Source of the DNA: Celoporthe dispersa
Lineage: Eukaryota; Ascomycota; Sordariomycetes; Diaporthales; Cryphonectriaceae
Length of the DNA stretch: 64,000 nucleotides
Direction: 5' to 3'
Assembly: GCA_016584495.1 (NCBI GenBank)
Contig: WAID01000009.1
Location: forward strand, 2,542,001 to 2,606,000
Part shown: positions 48,422 to 59,622 of the stretch, one piece after another
How the letters are laid out: every line of letters starts with the position of its first letter
Numbering within the stretch: position 1 is the first letter of the stretch
The notes under the pieces: generated by a model
What the model saw: only the letters and a program-made list of their open reading frames with translations
What the model was told of the DNA's origin: nothing
Databases searched by the model: none
Made by a program: the position numbers and the translations under genes

Positions 48422-49237
48422 TCAGGCGTCGTCCATCATAAGCTCGACAGGCGGCCGGGAAGTGTGCGCCAGGATAGGACGAGGCTCGACATCCATAGGA
48501 CTCACAGCCTCCTCTGTCCCCTCGGTCATATCATCGACCATGACGCAAGGCAGGTTGGGCGAGCCGCCGTGCTCCTCGGGATGGAAAATCAGGGTCGAGC
48601 TCCGGCTCCTGGTCGTCCTCGAGCTGAAGCCGCCGGGACTCTTCCCCCTCAACGGGGCTGATGGGCGACTCCGCCATGTCCATGCTGCTAGGCCCAGCGC
48701 TGTGACGTAGCTTTGCCAGGGCCTCGGCCAGGTCTCAGCGTGAACCTCCTTGTTCGGGGCCCCCTCGAGGCGCTGCTCCCAGTCGTGGGGGGGCGAAGGC
48801 GGAGGTGAGATGAAGAAGAGCTTGCCGGCATCGGGGAGGGACAGGTGTATGTCCTTGGGCGAAGTACTGACGGGAGTGGGCTGGCCGAAGTAGACGCGGC
48901 AGCGCTCACCCATGATGGCCTCACCGTCCCAGATAGATCGGACAGCTATGGCATCAGACTCGGAGTAGAAGGAGACGAGGATGCGGCGGAAGGACTTCAA
49001 GGGTGCCCAGGTGTGAATCGGGGCGGTCTTGGAGATGAGGTCCCGAATGGTCTGCAAGTTGTCGGGGAGGAAGACGGAGAGATCTTGCAGGTTTGTGACG
49101 AGGAGAGTGTTGGAAGGAGGGGTGGGCTGTTGCAGTGGTGGTATGTTGGACAAGTCGAGGCTGAGGGACTTTCTGGAGGACTTGCTGGAGGCGCGCGATG
49201 GCGGCTGCGGCCTCGCATCTGGGAACGTCGCAGCCAT
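48422..49237 (-). CDS. Calcipressin (calcineurin regulator), two compensating frame breaks
   Basis: Calcipressins (RCAN/Rcn1/CbpA) bind and tune the phosphatase calcineurin. The N-terminal RRM-like part reads NTLLVTNLQDLSVFLPDNL and WAPLKSFRRILVSF. The signature KLFFISPPPSPPHDWEQR, then PNKEVHA, follows at about residue 150, and the C-terminus has STLIFHPEEHGGSPNLP and AHTSRPPVEL. Between NKEVHA and SSRTTRSRSS the conserved sequence is in a different frame: AEDLAEALAKLRHSAGP and MAESPISPVEG. One missing base around 48731-48737 enters that frame, and one extra base in the C5 run 48644-48648 leaves it. The unbroken 816-nt frame therefore hides a stretch of about 30 wrong residues. Single exon, 271 aa. 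Confidence 0.87.
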   Translation of the reverse strand: MAATFPDARPQPPSRASSKSSRKSLSLDLSNIPPLQQPTPPSNTLLVTNLQDLSVFLPDNLQTIRDLISKTAPIHTWAPLKSFRRILVSFYSESDAIAVRSIWDGEAIMGERCRVYFGQPTPVSTSPKDIHLSLPDAGKLFFISPPPSPPHDWEQRLEGAPNKEVHAETWPRPWQSYVTALGLAAWTWRSRPSAPLRGKSPGGFSSRTTRSRSSTLIFHPEEHGGSPNLPCVMVDDMTEGTEEAVSPMDVEPRPILAHTSRPPVELMMDDA

Positions 49238-49804
49238 TTTCGTATGGAGCTGATGGAAGGTGTAGTAGTCGGCTCTGTGTGCGATGGTCGTTGCCGTAGG
49301 AGGATGGCAATCGATCCGTCTTCTCTTGTGGTTCTTGTCTACGTTTCGTTTGGGCGAGGAAGTGTGTGCGAGAGGGTTGGGTGGATGGACGACTTGAAAG
49401 ACGTGATAATTTCCGAGGAGGAGGACAGATGACGGATTGTTATATGCTGGGCAACTCGGGTTTGCCGTTCGTGTTGAGCGGCGGTGGTTGGCGTGGATCG
49501 TAGGGATGCACTCAGATGGTTGGAATGGTGGCTGTGCCTGGAGATGGATGATTTGCCTCGACCGCTGCCGGGACCGGGATAATTACTGCGTAACGGCGCC
49601 AAGTGAGGGAAGGGAAGGTGGACCGTAGTGAGGACTTGGCCTGTGTCAGGACGGGGAGGAGGCAAGCGGCAGCGGGTAGTAGGCCTCTGGGAGCTGTAGC
49701 CACCGTGGTAAGTCACAGTAATCGCTCGCCCTGGCTGGTAGTGGCTGGGTGGGCGTGCTGCAGGGGACCGGCAGGGTTATCTCCCCTATCATATTGCTAT
49801 ACCT
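49238..49804. other. Calcipressin upstream region
   Basis: Promoter and leader of the calcipressin gene. Overlapping open frames on both strands lack family features. Confidence 0.45.
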
Positions 49805-50313
49805 ATGGGCTCTTGCCTTGTTGGCCCACTGCTCCGCAGTGGGTGCCAAAACCCCTTACGGCCTAAAACATCTCACATTTCAAAGGCTTTTTCTCATACA
49901 AACTATCAACTTCAAACTAGAATAATTAAATAACAACTAAAGTTATTGAAAGACTTTCTATATAAAAGTTATAAATAATATTATAATCTTTAAATAGGAT
50001 ATTTTTTTAATTTAATTCAGCAAATTTTCAAATTTGAATTTTTAGCGTAAAACTTTTGGTGCAAGGGTTAGGGTTCCCAGAAGCAATATTTTTTCATTTA
50101 ATAAAATTTAAAAAAAATATGCATTTTATTGCTTATAAAAATCTCTATAATATTTGTCTGAAGCTTGCTTTTGTATTATTGCTGATTGTTTAGATATTTA
50201 GCTTTGAAGTTGATAGTTTGTATGAGAAAAAAGCCTTTGAAATGTGAGATGTTTTAGGCCGTAAGGGTTTGGCACCCACTGCGGAGCAGTGGGCCAACAA
50301 GGCAAGAGCCCAT
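49805..50313. mobile_element. ~510-bp foldback/MITE-like element
   Basis: Inverted repeats of about 112 bp (49805-49916 and 50203-50313, near-identical) flank an AT-rich centre of about 290 bp. Each arm contains the palindrome CCCACTGCTCCGCAGTGGG about 20 bp from its outer end. No transposase. I could not find a convincing TSD, because similarity between arms fades gradually outward. The AT-rich centre looks RIP-affected while the arms do not. Superfamily unknown. Confidence 0.7.
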
Positions 50314-52509
50314 GGGTAGCAGTAGCCCCATCATCGCTGATGCTTGGTAACAGGCTCCTGACGACTCGCCTGCACGCGCGCGTCCTGCGTCTTGTGTTCT
50401 CAGATGAAACAGGTGACGAGCAAGATTCTGGCCCGGCAAGCACCACCGCCCTCCTCGTGCCATCTCCACCGCCTCCATGCCCCCTGTCCATGGTGCTGAT
50501 TGATGGCAGGTGAGGAACGCAGCTCAAAATGTGAGGATCACTGTGTACAAATTTGCCCAGGGCCGAGCGGCCTCTGGTTGGAAGGCTGTGTGAACTATGC
50601 CCCCCCTGTGGACCTGTCAAGCGCCCCGCGGCGACCCCACGACCCACTGGCTAGCGATCACTAACAGCAATAGCACAGAGCCCGCGGAATACGCTATACG
50701 GGATCTCTGCCTCCACAGTGCAAGCAAGGACACGCTTAACAGGCTTGACAGGGGCTGAGCACTTAAGACGCAAAGCCAGTGCAGTGGTACGTGTTGCCTT
50801 CCGTCGCCACCACCGAATAATACCACGGCCTGCACAGTCAGCCACGCTGATATATATATATTTTTTTGAGACGACCTAGCCAGCGCAAGGGACCGTCGAT
50901 ATTGATAACTGCATCCGGCCACGCACTGCCGACCTGTAGTCTCCTCATGTGCCGTGCTCTTCCGCAGAATATGTCCGGGAGAGGAAGAAAGGTTTTTTAT
51001 GTGTTCGGGTAGGGAGCGGAGCGAGAGAAGGGCCTCCCGGTCCGACTCCAAGCGAGTGGCCAAAGTGACCCAAAAGTCTGTCTGGATCGATCCAGAGAGG
51101 AGGCTGTGTTGTCTCGGCCCCGAGCGCACACGATGCCGGGGTTTTCGTAACTACCGCATAGTATGCACAGCACCGCGTACTCACTAATTTACCACGAGTG
51201 CGGCCTCACTCTGCGTGCCCAAGCATGCCGCGACGATCCAAGGGCAGTGCCGATCAAGGAAGGCATTGCGGGCTTCTCTTTCCCCGTGGCTCCGTACTTA
51301 CGACGTTACGAAGCACCCACCCACTCCATCGAAACGAGCCACGGGTGAGACTCGGCAGCCATTCGTACCCGGCCACTCAAGACAGCTCCGCCTTCTCACC
51401 ACACCTGAGGTTGAAACAGCTGAGTTGTTGCTGGGCCTCCCGCCGGCTATCTACAGGACGACACCTGACAGATCATTTTCATCTGACTCTTTGTTGTTGA
51501 ACCCGACGAGGCGAGCTTCCGCCCCTCGCCCAGGCTTTGCCACCATACCTGTCGTCGTCATGATGTGCCGAGCAGCTTCTTGCGGCACTTTGGATGTCGA
51601 AGAAGAGGCTGTTGGTTGGCCCTTGGGGCTATCTCGAGCATCAAGAGGCCGGGAGATGGGTGGCTTTGTAGCTGTAGAGGCGTGCCAAGCCTATGGGCTT
51701 CTCACGGCGCTGCCGCCTGTCAAGACGCCCACGTCCCAAGGCCATCCGTCCATCGTTGGCCGGCCCAGCTGACTCGGCTCGTCAAGGTTCCGCGTTACTG
51801 CGGTCCTGCTTGAAAGACGACTCGTCTTGTCCTGTCAGTCTGCGTCCTTTGCGGCCTTGCTCCTGCCGCATCATCTGCATCAACCGGCTAAGCTCGAGCC
51901 GAGAGATCCAGAGGCGACATCAGCACAGCGAGGTCAAGTGCACTAGCCACGGAGGAGGAGAGCCGTACGCCCGCGAGGTTGTGTCAATACAGGACACTGG
52001 GAGTCCCGAATCACGGAGATGAGACCAGACATGGCTCAGCCTCGTACTCGCATGCTTGTGAAAACACTATTGAACATGCAGTGTTTCTTGGTCGCGCACC
52101 TCTGAACTCTTGAGCAATCTGGATCGAGGCCCCACAACCGGTGGGCTCTTGGCATCGTCAACGCCTCGATCCGGCGCCTGGACCATATCTCGGCATGCCT
52201 CTGTGCGAACCCCTATCGACTTCCTGCCGATTGCGAGCCTTTAGGTTGCCTATGACGTGGATCGAGGCGTTTTTCCCAGCCCCGCTCCAGCCTCGCTGGC
52301 AGGTGATAGTGACCTGCACTTGTGTAAGATGGACAGGTAAGGATCCTTTATTGTAAAGACTGTCCATGAAATGGTATCCGGAACCCACCTCTAAGTTGAA
52401 CGCCGCTCCCGATGCTAGTAAATACAAGTTTATGCAAAAGTAAGATGCCCTTCTCACCGGACGCCACGACTGCACTGTGCTCTCCGCCTGATGGCAAAGT
52501 CTGGCGCTC
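50314..52509. other. 2.2-kb gene-free stretch
   Basis: Normal GC composition. The longest frame (51215-51772, plus) has no recognisable family and looks accidental. No tRNA, rRNA or repeat recognised. The distal part should hold the 3' UTR of the carrier gene. Confidence 0.4.
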
Positions 52510-53514
52510 CTACTGAGGTTCGTCCAGACCCTCAATCTTCCTGTACGCCTTGCGGTGCATCTCTAGAAAGATGAATGTACATATCGTCTGCGGCCCGAGT
52601 CGCAGAAAACTGGGAACCCAGCCCTTGAACATCCACGCCGGGCCTTCATTTGCGAACAGGTCCCTCAGCAGGGCGGCGATGTTTATACTCTCCCCGCTCG
52701 CAGACATGACCCTCGTCTTCACCACGTCAATGGGAGAGGTCACCGTCGCAGCGGTAACCCCGGCCAGGAACGAGGCCATGAAGTGTGTTGCGAGGTTGTC
52801 CGTCATGAGCGTATGCCCTATCAGCAGTTTCTTGAACGTGTCGTAGCTCGCCAGCTGGCTGGCTGTCATGGCGGCGGCTCTTAGCGAGTTGGGCAGCACG
52901 CCCCTGAACCATGACATCAGACCCTCTTCCCTCGCCATCCTCAGCATGCCATCCAGTGCGTGCTTGTAATTCCTTCTCTTCTCGGGCGGCAGGGCGGCAT
53001 CATGTTGCATCCTGACATTGGTAATATCTGCTGCATTACCCGAGATGCCACCGATAAAGCCAGACGTACACGACAAGGCGACGAGAACGGGGAACGAGGG
53101 CTGTCTGCCGTTATTCTTCTTGGTCAGGCGGGTCTTAAGCTCCTCGTATATCCCAAAGCGCGTGGTGCTATAGGTGATCTGCCGGAGGAGGGAGGCGGAC
53201 AGGCCGGCGTAGAGGCCTAGGAACCCGTTGTTCCGGACGATATATTGGAAGGTGCCCAGCATACTTGACGGCATGTTGCCGGTACGCATCTGCAGCCGGA
53301 CCTGGGATTTCATATGTCAGGACCTCGCCTCAGGAGACCGCGGGATGATCTGGGGGGCGTCGAGAAGGAGGAGGAGAGGAACGACAGGCGCACACACCTT
53401 GACTAGGTCCAATGGATGGGTTACGCATGCGGCCATACTGCTTGCGCTGCCTCCAAACCAGAAGGGATATCGTATGGAGGCAACATGCTTCTGCTGACCA
53501 TCCTTCATGGCCAT
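52510..53514 (-). CDS. DIC1: Mitochondrial dicarboxylate carrier (SLC25 family)
   Basis: Two exons, 53514-53398 and 53301-52510, with a 96-nt intron (GTGTGT...CCCAG) that restores HPLDLVKVRLQMR across the junction; 302 aa. Three carrier repeats carry the Px[DE]xx[KR] signature: THPLDLVKVRLQ, GNAADITNVRMQ and TSPIDVVKTRVM. The sequence IRYPFWFGGSASSMAACVTHPLDL, then LYAGLSASLLRQITYSTTRFGIYEELK and RRNYKHALDG, is characteristic of DIC1, which exchanges malate or succinate for phosphate across the inner mitochondrial membrane. The frame stays open upstream of the chosen ATG (Ala-rich SSAAAAAAPSKPA) but has no earlier ATG, so an upstream exon or a non-ATG extension is possible. Divergent from the PheRS gene. 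Confidence 0.92.
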
Positions 53515-54126
53515 AGCCGGCTTTGAAGGCGCAGCAGCAGCAGCAGCAGAAGAGAAGTCTGGAGGGGTAGCGATCTCCAGGCACAGAGAGCAAAGAGAGA
53601 TACACTATAATTGTGTGTGCCGAGTACGCAGCGTGAGAGTGCCTCGAATAACGACGATCGAGTCGGCCATTCGAGTGTACTGTACCACTGACGTTGAGAT
53701 CCAGATCCAGATCCAGGTTCAGACCCAAGCCCACGCCCAAGCCAAGAGTCAGATCCAGAATCGCAAATCCAGACCGAGCAGAGAACCTACCTGTGTCCTG
53801 CTCTGCCCTCACCGGCACGGTTTCTGCGGGTCCCTGCAAACCCACCTGGCCGGTTTCGCGAGCGACAAAATTGACAATGTACTATAGTAGGGCCCCAATC
53901 GTCATCGTGCATGAGCCAGGGACCCTTGATTCCCACCACTCCTGCGGCAGGCAGATTTTTTCACGAACCACTATGCTCTTTCTCATGATCTCTAACCCTT
54001 GACAGAGCTACAGAGCTGTTTCGCGAAGGCCTCCCCCAATCTAGCTGCATCAAGGCTTCGCACGAGGCCTAAGCCTAGCACCAAGTCAACACCCTTGTGG
54101 AGATGGCATGACAGAACCGCAGTCCG
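53515..54126. promoter_or_regulatory. Shared upstream region of DIC1 and mitochondrial PheRS
   Basis: 612-bp divergent intergenic region. 53695-53770 holds degenerate GATCCA/CCAAGCC hexamer repeats; 53529-53547 holds a GCAGCA run that belongs to the Ala-rich stretch of the carrier 5' end. A bidirectional promoter is inferred from layout only. Confidence 0.45.
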
Positions 54127-55706
54127 ATGTCCAAAGTCACAATGGCTTCTCAATGGCGATTCATTATACCACTAGCCTCGTCCAAGCTCCGTGATGCCGC
54201 CGCCCTCCGCCAGCCGCCCCTCCTCAGCCTCTTGCGGAGGAGTTTCAGGAGCTGTCTACAGCCTCTACGGACGGTGGCTTACTCGACAGGTAACTCGACC
54301 CAGATCTCCATATTGTGACAAGTTCGACCTTGCCTGTCTGACAAGATGAAGCGGTTGCCCGCGCTCCGAGCACGAGCATACCCTCGACGGTTGAGATCAA
54401 CGGCAAGACCTACACGACCGACAGCTGGTTCAACGCCCCAGCAAATGTAGTTACTGCCGCAGCCCGCAAACTTCATCTCCAGCAGGACCACCCCGTATCC
54501 ATCACTCGACAGATCATCGAGCGCGTCTTCCCAGGCCCGACCTACAAATACTATAATACCTTCCACCCCGTCGTGTCCGTCCACGAGAACTTCGACTCGC
54601 TAGGCTTTCCCTCAGACCACCCTGGGCGCGCTCGCTCTGATACATATTATATCAACAAGTCGACGCTCCTTCGGACACACACGAGCGCACACGAGGCTGC
54701 CATTTTTAAGGCGAACGAGAGCAGTGGTTACCTTATATCCGCTGATGTATACCGCCGCGACGAGGTCGACCGGAGTCACTACCCGGTCTTCCACCAGATG
54801 GAAGGCGCCCGCCTCTGGGACCGCTCCTGCGTGCCAGGTGGTGACATAGCAGCTGCGGTGTGGGCGGACGTCGAGCAGCTGCCCAAGCACGACATCAGGG
54901 TGGAGGACCCAAATCCGCCCTTCCACCCCGAGCGGAACCCCCTGCAGGCAACGCACCACTCCCCGGGCGAGGCTGAGGCTATCGCCGCGCACCTGAAGCG
55001 GTCATTAGAGCTGATGGTGGTGGAGATCTTCACACGTGCGAAGGCGGCTGCCGCGAGGAGCGATCCTGATTACAAGGATGAACCGCTGCGGGTGCGGTGG
55101 GTCGAGGCCTTCTTTCCCTTCACGAGCCCCTCGTGGGAGCTCGAGGTGTACTATGACGGCGACTGGCTCGAGGTGCTTGGGTGCGGCGTCACCCAGCAGA
55201 GTATGTACATCAACGCTGGCCAGCCGCAACAGCTAGGCTGGGCGTTCGGCATCGGGCTTGACCGCATCGCCATGCTACTGTTTAACATCCCGGACATCCG
55301 ACTGTTCTGGTCCACCGACCAGAGGTTTCTGTCTCAGTTCGCCGGCGTCTCGAGCAACTTGGACTCGTTAAAGCGCTTCGTCCCGTTCTCCAAATATCCT
55401 GAGTGCTACAAGGACGTGTCCTTCTGGCTGCGTTCGACGTCGTCTGCCGGCGGGAATGCTAGAGCGAATGTGCATGATTTCCACGAAAATGATGTGATGG
55501 AGATTATACGCAGCATCGCCGGCGATGTAGTCGAGGATGTCAAGCTGGTAGACGAGTTCACGCATCCCAAGACGGGTAGGCGGAGTATGTGCTACAGGAT
55601 CAACTACCGGAGCCTGGAGAGGACCCTGACCAACGCCGAAACGAACCAGATGCATGAAGAGGTCACAAGGGCTCTAGTTGACAAGCTGGGCGTTGAAATT
55701 AGGTAA
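54127..55706 (+). CDS. MSF1: Mitochondrial phenylalanyl-tRNA synthetase
   Basis: Exons 54127-54289 and 54346-55706 with a 56-nt intron (GTAACT...CTGAC...AAG), 507 aa. This monomeric class II synthetase charges tRNA-Phe in mitochondria. The N-terminus is rich in Arg, Ser and Leu (LLSLLRRSFRSCLQPLRTVAYST), as for an import signal. Core features are NTFHPVVSVHENFDSLGFP, YYINKSTLLRTHTSAHE, the motif 2 region (ADVYRRDEVDRSHYPVFHQMEG), LEVLGCGVTQQ, and motif 3 GWAFGIGLDRIAMLLF. The C-terminal anticodon-binding FDX-ACB domain is present (FSKYPECYKDVSFWL to ALVDKLGVEIR). The frame is intact. Confidence 0.95.
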
Positions 55707-56552
55707 CACTTCCTGATGGCCCATAGTGTGTAGCTAGACTGCTTAGCAGTCTCGTAGTACACCTGCATGACAAGGCGCCTGGGAGTATACCCACGATATG
55801 TACTATAGTACAAAATCTAACTTCCCTCATAACTATGTCCTCCTCCTAGCTTACTTGGTATAGGCATGAAAGGGCCCCCTTGATCACTGATAGATATCCT
55901 GAGGAACCGCCATGGCATACTCTTCTCGTATCGTGGGTGTAGTTGTTACAGGTCTAACGTCTAGATGTGACCTCAAGGAGGCAGTAGAAAAGAGTCATGA
56001 TAACCACGAAGTCCATGATGAGACTACTCACAGCGTAGACTACACCAGAGGTCCTTGCGTGGGACTGCTCGGAAGGAAGAGGGGAAAAAAGTTTGCACAC
56101 AATGTCAATGTAAAGCTTCAACTGTAGTGACGACTGCGCGTACCGTTTCCTAGACCGTTGATCAACGCCTTTTCCTTGTCCGTGGTTCCGAACTAACCGT
56201 GACGCCGTCCTATGCAGTGAGGGTATCTGGTGATTTTTTCTTTTTCTTTTCCCATGTTTAGCACCCTTCTCCCTCTTTTATAGACCGCTGACGAGGGATC
56301 TGTGTCCGCATGGGTGTAGTGCGCATCCCTCGCCACCGTTCGTTATTCCTTTTTCTTAAATTACCCCCTGATAGATTCCGAATGAATGGCTTGACTGTTC
56401 CACCTCGACCGCCCACCAGGCTGTCAGTCTCGAACAGCCCAATGTCTGGTGAGTACGCTGGGTCCGTCTGCCGATAGCTAGTAGGAGAAAACTCTCTGTC
56501 CATGCACCGAAACGCCGCATCACCAACATTTGACTTCTCTTTATGCTGGAAG
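55707..56552. other. Convergent 3' intergenic region
   Basis: 846 bp between the PheRS and Rpb3 stop codons. The open frame at 55912-56127 has no family features. No RNA gene seen. Confidence 0.45.
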
Positions 56553-57698
56553 TTAATAGCCCCCCGGAACATTGAAAGGCGTTGTGGCGTAAGGTGTCGT
56601 GCCACCACCCACAAATGGGGTTGTATAGCCTTGGTCTTGTCCCCAGCCATCGCCACCACCAAACTCGGGGCTCCGAGGACCAGCGTAGTCGCCACTGGTG
56701 TCGTCCTCCGCCAGCCCGTGGATTAGGCCTGCAAGCTTCTGCTGCATGACAGCGATGCCCTGGGCGATGATCGCGTCGGGCTCCAGATTCCCAGCGCTCT
56801 CCACCTCAAAGTAGAACTTGCTGGTACGGCATCCCAGTCAAATGCCTGGGTTGGTTGGCGGGGCTCTTCAAAGTCTGCGTACTTGCTTCGGGGCCTATAG
56901 AGAGAGAGAGAGAGAGCGAAAGTCAGCACGATGCGGGAATATACGCCTATCAAGGGAGAGAGAGAGGCGTACCACTCGTCCTCTGGCTTCGCGCCCTCGC
57001 CCTTGCCCTCAAACCACAGATCAGTGTGGCCCAGCTTGTTGTGAGGATCGTACTCGAAGCCCACAGCCGCGGTGGGGGCCCACTTGGCATGCTCCTTGGC
57101 CATGCCCTTCTTCGCAATGCATTTCAACCTCAGCTCCTGTCCATCCCGCAACTTCGCGATAAGGGGGCCCTGCCCGTCGGGATCGTTGATGACAGGCGAG
57201 CCGACCCACTCGTTGGGTCGCATGGGGTCGACGACGAGATCGCGGGCGTAGACCTTCATGATATCACCGTGGGTGGTACACTTGGCATGTAGGGTGAGCT
57301 TGACGCTGCAGAGCTCACAGTACTGTTCGCACTCGCAGTCACGGGTGTAGACGACGTCGTCGGCGTTCTTGGAGTTGAGTGGGATCAGGCCTAGGCGGTG
57401 GGCGATGAACTCGTCGGCCAGAACGCTACTGTTCTCCTCAATCTCGACCAGGTCAATAGCGATCGTCGGGACTTCGGCGAGGATGATGCGGCGTAAAGCG
57501 TTGGCGAGGGAAAGATCGACGTTGGCGAGGTTGAAATTGACGTGATGGCCGTCGGCCTACCGTGGGCGACCGCATTAGAACACAGCAAAATTACCTCTTG
57601 AGCGCTGTGCGCCCTTCCCTTACCTCTGTGATCTTGACCTCCATCGGCTTGACCGAGTCGCCATCCATCATCATCGGGTCATTACCATAGGCATCCAT
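56553..57698 (-). CDS. RPB3: RNA polymerase II subunit Rpb3, one frame break
   Basis: Rpb3 forms the alpha-like heterodimer with Rpb11 in Pol II. Exons are 57698-57624, 57556-56973 and 56894-56553 (introns of 67 and 78 nt; donors GTAAGG and GTACGC, acceptors TAG). The start MDAYGNDPMMMDGDSVKPMEVKITE is followed by NFNLANVDLSLANALRRIILAEVPTIAI, the D-domain signature, and FIAHRLGLIPL. A zinc site CxCx3Cx2C (CECEQYCELC) and an insert domain come next. In exon 3 the frame ends at AFDWDAVP, and FYFEVESAGNLEPDAI continues one frame away. One missing base around 56819-56826 explains this, and the coding sum of 1001 nt is one short of a multiple of three (333 aa after correction). The C-terminus has a fungal Gly/Thr/Pro-rich tail. 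Confidence 0.9.
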
Positions 57699-58275
57699 CG
57701 TAGCGTCCAGCTGATATTACCGACTTCGGGTGCGCAGAAGACAAAAGAGGGGCGAAGCACTGCGCAGGCCGGTTTCTTAACGGTCCAAGAGATCTCTTTG
57801 GATACAGATCTGGGAGTAGACGAAGCACCAAGACAGTATGTAGGTGTGGAGAGTACTAGAGAGTAGTAGTTGGGAAGGGGAGAGGGACAATGAAGAGCGA
57901 GGAGCCGTATTCAGCTAAGAGGCTGTGAAAGTTCAAGGACGCCGACAGCTAGGCTAATGAGTAAGTAGCACCGACAGAGGTCAGTAGGGTGGTTCTAGGC
58001 AGGCTTGGTGTGCTTATCGGCTTATCGTCAGGCCTGCCAGGCCCAGAGCTTGCAGCGCAGCCATTGAAGATCTGCAGACCGGACCTCGGAGGGAGGCGGG
58101 CAGGCAGGCAAGGTAGAGAGAGGTGCGGTACCTAGGTACTCAGTACTGTACTTATGGTACCTGTATAAAATTTCCAAGGACCCTTGAGCCCAGCGTCATG
58201 GTTGGAAAATTGATTTCTTCGAGCCCAACCACACCACTCGCCACAGCTTCATATAAGTTCTAGGCCACGTTGAAG
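57699..58275. promoter_or_regulatory. Divergent region Rpb3 / Mge1
   Basis: 577 bp between divergent start codons. It contains the palindromic run GGTACCTAGGTACTCAGTAC near 58127-58146 and a TATAAAA at about 58163 (plus strand), some 110 bp before the Mge1 start. No gene. Confidence 0.45.
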
Positions 58276-59082
58276 ATGCTCCGACAAGCCCTCGTTGCTC
58301 CTTCAAGAGCCCTTCGCTCGACATCTCGCTCCCTTGCGAAGCAGCGACCTTTTGCCCACCACAGACCTTTGTTGCGCCCATCGCAGTACGGAGGATACAA
58401 CCGGCGGCAGCAAGATGGTACAGTGAGGCAGCCAAGGAGGAACAGAAGAACGGCGATACAGAGGCCAAGCCGGCAGCGGAAAGTTCAGAGCCTACCTCTG
58501 AGCCGGCCGAGGACCCAGCCGTCACACAGCTGAAGAAGAAGCTAGAGACCAAGGAGAAGGAGGCCGCAGACTGGAAGGTTGGTGGCGCATGCCCTCGTGA
58601 CTCCCCCTTGTACTCGCATCCGCTCACACCGCGCCTAGGACAAATGTCTCCGCTCTATCGCCGACTTCCGCAACCTCCAAGACCGGACGCAGCGCGAGGT
58701 AAAGAATGCCCGCGAGTTCGCCATCCAGAGCTTCGCCAAGGACCTCGTCGACAGCGTGGACAACCTGGACCGGGCGCTCTCGATGGTGCCAGCGGCCAAG
58801 CTGGTCTCTGATGAGAAGTCAGATGACCTCAAGGACCTGGCGAACCTGTACGAAGGGCTCAAGATGACCGACGACATCCTCATGAACACCCTCAAGAAGC
58901 ACGGCCTCGAGCGTTTCGACCCGACCGGCGAAAAGTTCAACCCCAACGAGCACGAGGCGACCTTCATGTCGCCTCAGGAGGGCAAGGAGGACAACATCGT
59001 ATTCTACGTCCAGCAGAAGGGTTTCAAGCTCAATAGCCGGGTGCTTCGTGCCGCCAAGGTGGGCGTGGTCAAGAACAAATAG
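58276..59082 (+). CDS. MGE1: Mitochondrial GrpE (Mge1), one frame break
   Basis: Mge1 is the nucleotide exchange factor of matrix Hsp70. The N-terminus MLRQALVAPSRALRSTSRSLAKQRPFA is a typical matrix signal. Exon 1 (58276-58577) is followed by a 61-nt intron (GTTGGT...CTAG) and exon 2 (58639-59082). The GrpE fold begins LKKKLETKEKEAADWK, then DKCLRSIADFRNLQDRTQREV, FAIQSFAKDLVDSVDNLDRAL, and ends in the beta wing with FDPTGEKFNPNEHEATF and GFKLNSRVLRAAKVGVVK. The presequence and the WYSEAAKEEQKNGD segment lie in different frames. One missing base around 58398-58412 (for example in AACCGG) joins them and makes the length 747 nt (248 aa). Divergent from Rpb3. Confidence 0.9.
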
Positions 59083-59622
59083 GGAGGGAGTCTCTCGAAC
59101 CTGGCGCGGACAGGATAGACTACTTTTTCATGTTGTGAATGTACTACTACTCTGTGATGCCTCACGAGACAAAAAAAAACCTTGAAAGAAATTGGCATTG
59201 GCGTTGGGGCGGATGGGATCATACATGCTCCTCTCACATCACGGAAAAGTATATGGCGCGGCTGGTCACAGGGTCGTTCTCGGGATCTCAAGAGTAAAGG
59301 ATCTGCATCACTACCCATTGTACATAAAGACCAACAGCTCCGAATCGTCATGTTTCGGAAGACCTTTCGGAACACATACAGGCCCCTCTCACATTAGGCA
59401 TCAGCAATGTGACTGTGCAGACCTTCAGCCGACCTGTCACATTTCCATCACACGACCCTTATGTGCTCAGCTGGATTCTCCCTCATCACCCATCCAGGTC
59501 GATTCCGTCCAGAGAGAGAGAGGGAACCGCAAATGCCGACCCTCTCCACGGAGCGGGAGCCAAGGGCTCCAGGGCCCTCGGGTTGAGGGTCAACACGAGA
59601 CGACAGTCCAGGGCTTTCCTTT
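59083..59622. other. Convergent 3' intergenic region
   Basis: Between the Mge1 stop and the end of the six-exon minus-strand gene. Nothing beyond expected 3' UTRs. Confidence 0.45.

Noticed and set aside
50065..50080. TTAGGG-like word (GGGTTAGGGTTCC) resembling telomere repeat
   Set aside because: Fewer than two full units inside the core of a foldback element. A similar single word occurs near 3130. Not a telomere.
51215..51772. 185-codon open frame on the plus strand in the 2.2-kb gene-free stretch
   Set aside because: No recognisable domain, composition like random GC-rich DNA, other frames in the same place are also open, and no splice context supports it.
55912..56127. 71-codon frame between PheRS and Rpb3
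   Set aside because: No homology recognised and it lies in a convergent 3' region.
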